From the NCBI RefSeq assembly GCF_039536325.1, contig NZ_BAAAYO010000009.1, positions 112,029-176,028 of the forward strand: 64,000 nucleotides of DNA, given 5' to 3'. This stretch comes from Paenibacillus_AB hodogayensis (GTDB taxonomy: Bacteria; Bacillota; Bacilli; Paenibacillales; NBRC-103111). Of this stretch, positions 34,647 to 42,127 are shown piece by piece; position 1 is the first letter of the stretch, and each line of letters begins with the position of its first letter. Position numbers and translations under genes: made by a program. The notes beneath the pieces are model-generated. The model saw nothing but the letters and a program-made list of their open reading frames with translations, was not told where the DNA came from and did not search any database.

Positions 34647-36215
34647 TTACTTGCCGTACGTGCGTTTGTAGGCGGTGTTGTACATGTTCAGCAGATCGTC
34701 GGAGCCGAGCTTTTTCGCTTGGTCGATAAATTGCGCGTACGTCGTGTCGTTGATCGGCGTTTTGCCCGTAACGAACTCGGTCATTTTTTGCTCCAGAAAC
34801 TTCGTCAAGTTGTTCAGCTTCGACTTTTCCAGCTCCAGCTCTTCTTTCGTTTTGACGCTGGCTTTAGGAGCCGGGACGATGAACGGCGCATATTTCGTGT
34901 TAATCGCCTTCATTTTGTCGCTTGCGCTTCGTTCCCAAGCTTCGCGCGACAGGGCATTGTTCAGGTTGATCATGTCATACCATACGCCGAAATCGCGGCG
35001 GAGCGGAACGTAAGGCGTATCGCCGAATTCCTTCATGAATAGCGGCTTGCCGTTATCGAGCGTATACGACTTGCCTTGAATGCCGAGCGCCAAATAGTTC
35101 GTGCCTTCCTCGCTGAGCAGGTAATCGAGGAATTGAACGGCGCGGTCCTTATCCTTCACCTTAGCCGAGATGGCGCGGCCGGACGAACCTACGACGGCGC
35201 GGGAGTACAAATAGTTTTTGACGCCCGGCGCTACGACCGGCGCGATGGCGTCCAGCTCGTAATCCGCCGGAGCCCCCGCTTTCTTGGCGCTATCCGTCAG
35301 CGTGGCGAGGTTCGCTTTCCAGTAGAAGGAAACGAGCGCCTTGCCTTTCATCATCCGCTCTTCCCATTGCGGACCGGTCAGGAACGGATATTCCGGATCG
35401 AGCAGCTTTTCGTTGTACAGCTTGTTCATATAGACGATGGCGTCTTTATAGCCGTTTTCGTAAGGAGCGAATGCGTATTTGTCGGTTTGCGGATTCAGGT
35501 TGTAGAAGCCGGAGATGCCCGTAAACATGTTGCCCATTACCGTATACAGGCCGACATCCCCATTGACCGCCGCCGGAGAGTACGGATAGGCGTCCGGGTA
35601 TTTCTCCTTGAGCGCTTTCAAATATTGATACAATTCGTCTGGATTCGTCGGCTCCTTCAGATTGACTTTGCTGACCAGGTCTTTCCGCGCCAGCCACACG
35701 AAGTTGAAGCCTTTGCCTTCGGCGTCGCCCTCGAGCACGGGAACGGTATACAAGCCTCCGTCCGATCCGGTCGCCTGCGCCTTTGCTTCCGGATATTTGT
35801 CGTAAAACTTTTTCAGATTGGGAGCTTTATCCAAATAGTCCTTCAGGTTGAGGAACACTTTCTCCGGTCCGTTGTCGCGGCCTTCCTGCGTGGATACTTG
35901 GATGAAGTCGGTCACCGAATTGGTGGCGATCATAATTTGCCGCTTTTCCGTGAGACCTTCTTGGCTGACAACCTGGAAGTCGACTTTAACGCCCGTTTTC
36001 GCCTCGATTTCCTTGAAAATGTCCCAGTCGGAGCGGATTTTGCCTTCGGTGCGGTCGTAAGCGAGCCATGTAAACGTAATCGGCTTTTTGTCCACGGCCG
36101 TAGTGCCGGTTTTGCCCGCATCGCCGGCGGCTGGCTGATCTTTCGTGCCGGAGCAGCCGACGACAAGGCCGCCGAGCATGACCGTGGCAACAATTGTGGC
36201 AAACGTTTTTTTCAC
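34647..36215 (-). CDS. CUT1 ABC importer substrate-binding lipoprotein (third system)
   Basis: A 522-residue binding protein whose signal peptide ends in the lipobox VVGC (Cys 21). The start is a GTG at 36215 with AGGGAGG 8 bases before it. The same frame stays open for another 240 codons upstream, but that stretch is antisense-like overlap with the permease gene and is rejected. The body follows the LplA pattern (IFKEIEAKTGVKVDFQVV, then TDFIQVSTQ). It is the third gene of the importer part of a six-gene operon that continues with the amidohydrolase, Rieske and MupG-like genes. Confidence 0.9.
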   Translation of the reverse strand: MKKTFATIVATVMLGGLVVGCSGTKDQPAAGDAGKTGTTAVDKKPITFTWLAYDRTEGKIRSDWDIFKEIEAKTGVKVDFQVVSQEGLTEKRQIMIATNSVTDFIQVSTQEGRDNGPEKVFLNLKDYLDKAPNLKKFYDKYPEAKAQATGSDGGLYTVPVLEGDAEGKGFNFVWLARKDLVSKVNLKEPTNPDELYQYLKALKEKYPDAYPYSPAAVNGDVGLYTVMGNMFTGISGFYNLNPQTDKYAFAPYENGYKDAIVYMNKLYNEKLLDPEYPFLTGPQWEERMMKGKALVSFYWKANLATLTDSAKKAGAPADYELDAIAPVVAPGVKNYLYSRAVVGSSGRAISAKVKDKDRAVQFLDYLLSEEGTNYLALGIQGKSYTLDNGKPLFMKEFGDTPYVPLRRDFGVWYDMINLNNALSREAWERSASDKMKAINTKYAPFIVPAPKASVKTKEELELEKSKLNNLTKFLEQKMTEFVTGKTPINDTTYAQFIDQAKKLGSDDLLNMYNTAYKRTYGK

Positions 36216-36292
36216 TTGATCTGCCTCCCTTTGATCAAACAAATTTGTGTATATGTTGCAGCGTCCTTCCCCCGAACCGGGGTGAAACGCGG

Positions 36293-37153
36293 CTAACCTT
36301 TGATACCGCCGATCATCGTGCCCTGAACGAAATATTTCTGGATGAACGGGTAGATGCACAGAATCGGCAAGGTCGCTACCATAATCATCGCGTACTTCAT
36401 CGTCTGCAGCTGGCTGGCGTCGCTCTCGGACGTAATTTTCGCGCCCGCTACGAGAATGTTGCGAAGCATGATCTGCAGAGGATACAGGCTGCGGTCGTTC
36501 AAGTAAATCAAGGCGTCGAAGAAGGCGTTCCATTGACCGACGGCCGTATACAGGCCGATCGTGGCCATAACGGGAAGCGACAGCGGCAGGACGATCCGGA
36601 TCAGCACCTGCAAATACCCGCAGCCGTCGATCGTAGCCGCATCCTCCAGCTCCTCGGGCAAACCTTCGAAAAACGTCCGCATGATGAACAGGTGCCACGT
36701 GCTGATCAAGGTCGGCAGCACGATTGCCCAGATCGAATTGAGCAGCCCGAGCTTTTGCACGACGAGAAACGTCGGAATCAAGCCGCCGCTGAACAGCATC
36801 GTAAAGGCGGCCATCAACAGCACGATTTTGCGGCCGGGGAGCCATTTTTTCGCCAGCGGATAAGCCATGGCCGAGGTGACGAGCAGGGTCAGCACCGTAT
36901 GAACGACCGTATAGCGGATCGTATTCCAGTAACTCCTCCATACGTCCGAATTTGCAATAATTTCTTTATAGGCGTGCAGCGTAACGTCTTTCGGAAACAG
37001 CAGCACTTTGCCGCTGGCGACCATCGCGTCGGAGCTGATGGACGAGGAGAAGACGTAGACCATCGGATACATCATCACAATGACAAACGCGATCATGATC
37101 AGCACATTGACCGCATCGAACAGCTTGGAGCCGAAGCTTTCTTTGATTTGCAT
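36293..37153 (-). CDS. CUT1 ABC importer permease, LplC/YtcP type (third system)
   Basis: A 286-residue permease with six helices, EAA loop EELEDAATIDGCGYLQVLIR, and the C-terminus YFVQGTMIGGIKG. I chose the ATG at 37153 with GAGGTG 7 bases upstream, which gives the normal N-terminus QIKESFGSKLFDAVNVL; the ATG at 37198 would overlap the preceding permease. It is followed after 77 bases by the binding protein. Confidence 0.92.
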   Translation of the reverse strand: MQIKESFGSKLFDAVNVLIMIAFVIVMMYPMVYVFSSSISSDAMVASGKVLLFPKDVTLHAYKEIIANSDVWRSYWNTIRYTVVHTVLTLLVTSAMAYPLAKKWLPGRKIVLLMAAFTMLFSGGLIPTFLVVQKLGLLNSIWAIVLPTLISTWHLFIMRTFFEGLPEELEDAATIDGCGYLQVLIRIVLPLSLPVMATIGLYTAVGQWNAFFDALIYLNDRSLYPLQIMLRNILVAGAKITSESDASQLQTMKYAMIMVATLPILCIYPFIQKYFVQGTMIGGIKG

Positions 37154-37163
37154 GCGAATCACC

Positions 37164-38075
37164 TCACCATAGGCTCGTATCGGAGTATTTGCGGACAATG
37201 CGGTTCGCCGTGACCACGAGAAGGAAGCCGATTGCCGACTGGAATAAGCCTACGGCGGTTGCGAAGCTGAAGTCCGCGTCCAGCACGCCTCTCCGATAAA
37301 CGAATGTGTTGATGACGTCGGACGTTTCGTAGTTCATCGAGTTGTACAGCAGCAATATTTTTTGAAAGCCGACTTCCATGAAGTGGCCGAGATTGAGCAC
37401 GAGCAAGATGATCATGACTGGGACCATGCCGATGAACGTAATGTGGCGAATTTGCTGGAACCGGTTCGCTCCGTCCATTTTCGCCGCCTCGTACAGCGTC
37501 GGGTCGACGCCGGCAATGGCCGCCAAATACAAGATCGTCCCCCAGCCTACGCCCTGCCATATTTCCGATCCGACATAAATCGTCCGGAACCACTCGGGCA
37601 AACCAAGAAACATAATCGGCTCGATGCCGAACCATTTGACGAGCAAAAAGTTGACGATCCCGGTCGACGGAGACAAAAACGTAACCAATATACCGGCAAT
37701 GACGACCGTCGATAAAAAGTGCGGCATGTAGCTCACCGACTGCACAAACCGTTTAAACCATTTGAACCGGAGCTCGTGGAACAAAACGGCCAAAACGATC
37801 GGCGCCGGAAATTGAAGCAGCAGTCCGTAGATATTCAGCATGATCGTATTGCGGATCAGCTTCCATGCATCGGGCGTGTTGACGAAAAATTCGTGGAAAT
37901 GTTTCAAGCCGACAAATTTGCTGCCCATAATGCCCCTGCCGATCGAAAAATCTTGAAACGCGATAATGATGCCGTACATGGGCGCATACTTGAAAATCAA
38001 GTAGTACAAGATGCCGGGAAGCATCAGAAAATAAAGCGCTTTATACTTTTTCAGCACATACCAAGAACGGGCCAT
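37164..38075 (-). CDS. CUT1 ABC importer permease, LplB/YteP type (third system)
   Basis: A 303-residue permease with six helices, opening with YKALYFLMLPGILYYLIFKYAP and carrying the EAA loop DPTLYEAAKMDGANRFQQIR. It is the first gene of the operon. AAAGGTG precedes the ATG. A promoter (TTTACG-18-TATAGT) and a consensus cre site lie upstream, so CcpA repression during growth on better sugars is likely. Confidence 0.92.
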   Translation of the reverse strand: MARSWYVLKKYKALYFLMLPGILYYLIFKYAPMYGIIIAFQDFSIGRGIMGSKFVGLKHFHEFFVNTPDAWKLIRNTIMLNIYGLLLQFPAPIVLAVLFHELRFKWFKRFVQSVSYMPHFLSTVVIAGILVTFLSPSTGIVNFLLVKWFGIEPIMFLGLPEWFRTIYVGSEIWQGVGWGTILYLAAIAGVDPTLYEAAKMDGANRFQQIRHITFIGMVPVMIILLVLNLGHFMEVGFQKILLLYNSMNYETSDVINTFVYRRGVLDADFSFATAVGLFQSAIGFLLVVTANRIVRKYSDTSLW

Positions 38076-38099
38076 CTAGTCTCACACCTTTCAGCTTTC

Positions 38100-38114
38100 T
38101 GCAAGCGATTTCAT
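38100..38114 (-). promoter_or_regulatory. CcpA catabolite-responsive element (cre) of the third importer operon
   Basis: On the minus strand ATGAAATCGCTTGCA matches every fixed position of the Bacillus cre consensus WTGNAANCGNWNNCW. It lies 25 bases before the start codon and about 35 bases downstream of the TATAGT box, where CcpA would act as a roadblock. Confidence 0.6.
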
Positions 38115-38148
38115 TTCCGTCAATTCCTGTTCGCTCGTTCTTGCCCCA

Positions 38149-38178
38149 ACTATACGGTCAGGCGACACAAGACGTAAA
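38149..38178 (-). promoter_or_regulatory. Candidate promoter of the third importer operon
   Basis: On the minus strand TTTACG (38178-38173) and TATAGT (38154-38149) are separated by 18 bases. Confidence 0.4.
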
Positions 38179-38249
38179 GCGCGCATATTTTGGCGGTGTC
38201 GCCATTATTGCGTGGGCCGCAAAACCGCGCAGCGGCCCGGGTTGGCCGG

Positions 38250-38282
38250 AAAAAAAAGAGACTTCCGAAAAAACGAAGTCTC
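38250..38282 (-). terminator. Terminator of the membrane AraC regulator gene
   Basis: On the minus strand GAGACTTC (38282-38275) pairs with GAAGTCTC (38265-38258), followed by eight T residues. It lies 20 bases after the stop at 38302. Confidence 0.8.
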
Positions 38283-38301
38283 GACTTGCGGCAAACTTTG
38301 C

Positions 38302-40572
38302 TCAAGGGGCGGAACTGTAAAGGGTCCGGTATTTGGCCGGCGTAACCCCCTCGTATTTGCGGAAAATGGGAATGAACGAGTTCCGCCCCCAATACCCCAC
38401 TTTTTCGGCGATTTCATCGATTTTCAAATCCGTCTCGAGCAAGTATTGCTTCGCCTTATCCATCCGTACTTTGGCAATGTACTCCACGTATTTCTCGCCG
38501 ACCTCTCCCTTGAACGTACGGCTGAAATGCCCGACCGACATGTTCATTTGCTGGGCGAAGCGCTCGATCGACAGCTCCTCGGCGTAATGCCGGTGAATGT
38601 AAGCGAGAATTTCGGCGAACGGCCGGGTCCGGTCGTGCGGCTGCCTCGGCCGGAACATCAGCTCGTGAATGTCGCGGAACGTTTGCCGGATTTCGTCCAC
38701 GGTTACGCAGCGGCTGAGCCTATCGAACAGCTTCGAATAGAAGGCGATGCTGAAATCGGTTTTCTCGTATTCCGCCGCCCGAATCCATGTATTCAGCACG
38801 TCCGAGCACAAATATTTCATTTCGCTCGCACGCGCGTGCTTGCCCGCATCGAGCAGAGCGTACGTCGATTGCAGCAGGCTGTCGTACTCGCGCGATTTGC
38901 ACAGATTGAAGATGCGGTTCACTTCCTGCACCGACAGGAAGCTGTCCCAGCCGGATCGGTCCTCGCGTTCGCGTTCCTCGCCGCAAATTTCCACTTCGGG
39001 GAGCATACCTTTGTACCGGAGCATGGACAAGGCATGGTCGTACGAGGCAGGCAGCTCTTGAATCGACCCCACCGTCCGGCCTATGCCGATCGTCGCCTTG
39101 TAGAAGGGTGCAAATGGCTGCAAGCAAAGCTTGATCCGCTCCGCCGCTTCCTTGGACCCTATGTCGGAATGCGGAGCGTGGTGCAGCACGCACGCCAAAA
39201 TATCGGATTTCGTATGGCTGAGCCAGATCGCCATACCCGGAAACGCTTTGCGGATACTATCCCTCAGTTCGGCCAGCAGGAACGATTTGGACGTCTCCGT
39301 CTGCCCTTCCTGAACGCGCGAATAATAGTGGAATTCGATGCACAGCACCGTACGGTTTGCAGTCGGATCGTAATCGAAGTCGATTTCCTTCGCGCACGCC
39401 GTCAGCGCGGCCTCATCCTGAAATTCCCCAAGCAGCAGCTTCCCGACGAAATGCTCCTGCACCATCGGAACCATTCCGCTGACAAGACGCGACAGTTGGT
39501 TGTTCTCCGAGATGAGCATGCCGGAAAACCGCTTGATGACGTCGAAATCGTTCGCTTCCCGCTTCACCGTCGCTTCGGGCTGACGATACGTGGCGAATCC
39601 TCTTTTGATTTCGAGTATCGGGGCGTACAGCCTTCGGCTCAAATAATACGATACGCCGCTGCCGAGTACGAGAAAGAAGCCAAGAAAGACGAGCGACAGC
39701 ATGCGGATCATGCGCGCAGGCTGCAGCAGCTTGTCGAGATCGACTACGCTGACGTACCGCCACGAATCGTTAAACGACGACGGAATCGACGATACCGCCT
39801 TTTTATTATCGATGCCCGCGCCGGCCGCCATGGCGCCGCTCTGCACGATCGGACGCCCTTCTCCATCGGTAATCGCCGCTCCGATTATCCAGTCTTCGCT
39901 ATTGCTGATTTGCTCGCGAAGCGTATCCTGCTTCACATCGAGTACGAGATAAACGTCCGGATCGGCGGAATTGAACGGATAGCTCATGACGGTTGATATG
40001 ACGGTATGAGGGGATGCCGAGGTGTCCGGAGAGATCGGGCTTACGTCGACCCGGTACGCTTTCGTAAAATACATCGTTTTTTTACCGGTCAGATGAAGGA
40101 ACAGATTGTCGCGCTCCGATGGAGCGATCGGGTATTTGTAGCGGAAATAATATTCTTTGCCGGAGTCCGTCTTGGAATCGATCACGAGGTCGTATTTCGC
40201 CAAATAGATATAGGCGTTCGAGACGAGATCGTCGACCATGATTTTGTCCAGCTGGTCCATCAGCGAGTGAAGCCACTCGTTGCGCTGCTGATTTTCCGGG
40301 GAATCGCCGGCGACCTGGAGGAAGCTTCGCAGCGTGGAATCGCTCAGCACGCGAATCATATCGGTTTGTATGGAAGAGAAAGCGTTGTCAATTTGCTCCG
40401 AGCTGTTCCTCATCACGATGTCGTTTCGGTCTCTCGCATCATCCTCGATCAGACGGACAACGAATATGTACGTAAACGTAATCGCGACAATAACGGGAAT
40501 AAGGAACAATACAAAATATTTGGCGAAGAACTGCCAAAACAATGCAATACGAGGCTTGTGAAAGCGTATCAT
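38302..40572 (-). CDS. Membrane-bound AraC-family regulator with extracellular sensor
   Basis: A 756-residue one-component sensor-regulator. A helix at about 12-38 and a second at about 288-310 (MIRMLSLVFLGFFLVLGSG) frame a Cache-like extracellular domain; a long cytoplasmic middle follows, and the C-terminal 100 residues are an AraC helix-turn-helix pair (LSIERFAQQMNMSVGHFSRT, then DEIAEKVGYWGRNSFIPIFR). The family (compare YtdP, RhgR) controls polysaccharide-use operons. It lies upstream of the third importer operon in the same direction and so probably activates it. A cre site overlaps its own promoter. Confidence 0.9.
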   Translation of the reverse strand: MIRFHKPRIALFWQFFAKYFVLFLIPVIVAITFTYIFVVRLIEDDARDRNDIVMRNSSEQIDNAFSSIQTDMIRVLSDSTLRSFLQVAGDSPENQQRNEWLHSLMDQLDKIMVDDLVSNAYIYLAKYDLVIDSKTDSGKEYYFRYKYPIAPSERDNLFLHLTGKKTMYFTKAYRVDVSPISPDTSASPHTVISTVMSYPFNSADPDVYLVLDVKQDTLREQISNSEDWIIGAAITDGEGRPIVQSGAMAAGAGIDNKKAVSSIPSSFNDSWRYVSVVDLDKLLQPARMIRMLSLVFLGFFLVLGSGVSYYLSRRLYAPILEIKRGFATYRQPEATVKREANDFDVIKRFSGMLISENNQLSRLVSGMVPMVQEHFVGKLLLGEFQDEAALTACAKEIDFDYDPTANRTVLCIEFHYYSRVQEGQTETSKSFLLAELRDSIRKAFPGMAIWLSHTKSDILACVLHHAPHSDIGSKEAAERIKLCLQPFAPFYKATIGIGRTVGSIQELPASYDHALSMLRYKGMLPEVEICGEEREREDRSGWDSFLSVQEVNRIFNLCKSREYDSLLQSTYALLDAGKHARASEMKYLCSDVLNTWIRAAEYEKTDFSIAFYSKLFDRLSRCVTVDEIRQTFRDIHELMFRPRQPHDRTRPFAEILAYIHRHYAEELSIERFAQQMNMSVGHFSRTFKGEVGEKYVEYIAKVRMDKAKQYLLETDLKIDEIAEKVGYWGRNSFIPIFRKYEGVTPAKYRTLYSSAP

Positions 40573-40626
40573 ACGAGCTCGTCACCTTCCTTCTTTACGC
40601 GTAACCGTCGGCTGGTCCGCATTTTC

Positions 40627-40655
40627 ATTATAGTAACCGCTTACAAATACAATGT
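40627..40655 (-). promoter_or_regulatory. Promoter and cre site of the membrane AraC regulator
   Basis: On the minus strand a consensus TATAAT (40632-40627) is preceded by TTGTAAGCGGTTACT (40646-40632), which matches the cre consensus WTGNAANCGNWNNCW at all fixed positions and touches the -10 box. CcpA binding there would block initiation. The -35 element (CATTGT or TTGTAT) is weak. Confidence 0.6.
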
Positions 40656-40947
40656 ATAAAAATTATATCACCTTGAAATATTATTTCAACAGTTCTGGAC
40701 TGACTGCGTAATATTTGTTTGTGTAAACTATATTGTATAACAAGTTAGTTGTCACGAAGAGAGGGGATTGCTTGTTTTGAAGGAGAGAGCTATGGGTATG
40801 AAATAGTGGAGAAATTAAATAGCGCGGATTTTACTTCTTCGGGAGGTCCAACGAAAAAAATAATATTCCTTAGCAGGAAAAGGAAAAGAGGAAATAGAGG
40901 AGTTTAAGCGCGATGGAGCGATATCTCAAGCAGTGTAAGCAGCTTTC

Positions 40948-41043
40948 CTATTGCAACCCTATAATGACGGCGGAGGCGGCGACGATCGGTTCGATGCAAG
41001 CCCCCGGATAACCGCCGTGACCGCCCTGGCCTCCTTCGTTCAA
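40948..41043 (-). CDS. Possible 31-residue Gly-rich small protein
   Basis: A TTG-initiated frame directly after the acetyltransferase stop codon. It reads EGGQGGHGGYPGACIEP followed by the hydrophobic IVAASAVIIGLQ. The Gly/Tyr-rich head and short hydrophobic tail recall tiny sporulation proteins of the YjcZ type, but the order of segments and the start signal are weak. It may be the end of a lost gene. Confidence 0.25.
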   Translation of the reverse strand: MNEGGQGGHGGYPGACIEPIVAASAVIIGLQ

Positions 41044-41044
41044 C

Positions 41045-41962
41045 TTATTGCGGCTTCGGCTCCCCGCTCCGGTCCATAACCATCAAATATTGCTCGTAAC
41101 GGGTTTCGAAACCCGCCACTTTCAGCATATCGATCACTTCCGGATTGGCAGTAGACAAGTTAGCCGTGCTGCGCGTGCATGCCCGGTCAAGCGGCCCGTA
41201 GACGCTCCTCAGCGCAAAAGCGAACAGAGCGTCGCGATCCTCTCTTCCGGGAGCTGGCTCGCATTGAAGTAAGTTTGCCGTCTCCATATTCCCTTGCTTG
41301 TCGAAGGTTCGGCTAAACAAAGCATATGCCGCCGCTTCGCCGAACTGATCGCGCACGATCAGCGCTTCCCCGTTCTTGATGTTATGCCACATGCATTCCC
41401 AAGCGGCCACATCCCGATAGAAATCGAGCTCCGCCGCAGCCGAAGCTTTGCCGTATTCCGCCTGCAGCCCCGGTGATGAATCCGGCACCGGGAAGCTTTG
41501 TTCATCCAGCGTGCCCTTGTGCACCAGTCCGATTATCCGGTCGGTTTTGCTAAAACCGCCGCTTTCATAGGCCGAAATCGCATGCTCATTCCGGCAAACG
41601 ACCTCCAAAATCGCGCAATCGACACCTTCTTCCGCAAAAACCCGCTGCGCCTCGCGCATCAACGCCTTGGCGATTCCTTTGCCGCGATACTCCGGGGCTA
41701 CCCCGGTTCCTCCGTTCCAGGCCCATTTGCGGCCGTCGACGATCTTCGTCGCGATAAATACGAAGCCTGCGGGATCGTCGCAAACGAACGCGGCTACCGA
41801 CAGCTCGGGCTTGATGGAGTTCGCCGCAAAGCTGTTTAACAGTTGTTCCATAGTTCTTGTCATATCTGAATAATAGCCGGTGAAGCCGCGGTTCCACAGT
41901 GACAACGCTTCGTCGAACGTACAAGCGTTCAGCCTCCTGTATTGGATCGTTTCATTCCCCAT
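41045..41962 (-). CDS. GNAT-family N-acetyltransferase
   Basis: A 305-residue protein whose N-terminal half is a GNAT domain with the acetyl-CoA loop GVAPEYRGKGIAKALM (about 88-103) and the following VDCAILEVVCRNEHAISAYESGGF. The C-terminal 150 residues probably form a second, degenerate GNAT-like fold, as in other two-lobed members of this length. GAGGTG lies 6 bases before the ATG. The substrate is unknown. It is flanked by operons of sugar uptake but shows no coupling to them. Confidence 0.88.
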   Translation of the reverse strand: MGNETIQYRRLNACTFDEALSLWNRGFTGYYSDMTRTMEQLLNSFAANSIKPELSVAAFVCDDPAGFVFIATKIVDGRKWAWNGGTGVAPEYRGKGIAKALMREAQRVFAEEGVDCAILEVVCRNEHAISAYESGGFSKTDRIIGLVHKGTLDEQSFPVPDSSPGLQAEYGKASAAAELDFYRDVAAWECMWHNIKNGEALIVRDQFGEAAAYALFSRTFDKQGNMETANLLQCEPAPGREDRDALFAFALRSVYGPLDRACTRSTANLSTANPEVIDMLKVAGFETRYEQYLMVMDRSGEPKPQ

Positions 41963-42007
41963 GAGAACACCTCAATATTAAAAAGAATGTGCTTCAACAT
42001 CAAATCT

Positions 42008-42127
42008 TTATACGTTATTCGACCTGCCTGCCGTAAATCCTGCCCAACAGCTTCGCCGCATACTGTACGAACTGCTCGCCGATTCCCGGGGTTATCCGCT
42101 CGCTGCCGTCCTTCAAGCCTGCTGTTA
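42008..42127 (-). pseudogene. Short coding-like remnant downstream of the beta-helix gene
   Basis: One minus-strand frame reads AGLKDGSERITPGIGEQFVQ then YAAKLLGRIYGRSNNV and a stop. It has protein-like composition but no start of its own and overlaps the last codons of the beta-helix gene in another frame. It could be the tail of a deleted gene; I do not recognise it. Confidence 0.25.

Larger units (their letters stand above)
40573..41044. other. 472-bp mostly AT-rich intergenic region
   Basis: Next to 40573 lie the promoter and cre site of the AraC regulator. The middle (40660-40900) is AT-rich and purine-rich on the plus strand, with several GGAG-like ribosome sites but only frames of a few codons. 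The right end, rich in Gly codons on the minus strand, holds a possible 31-codon gene (40948-41043). Confidence 0.5.

Noticed and set aside
36216..36941. Upstream extension of the third binding protein by about 240 codons
   Set aside because: The frame is open but lies within the permease gene in another frame, lacks membrane or signal features, and a clear AGGGAGG plus GTG start gives a normal lipoprotein.
40913..41011. 32-codon plus-strand frame
   Set aside because: It has an AGAGGAG site but an unremarkable sequence, and it is antisense to the more protein-like Gly-rich frame; neither is strongly supported.
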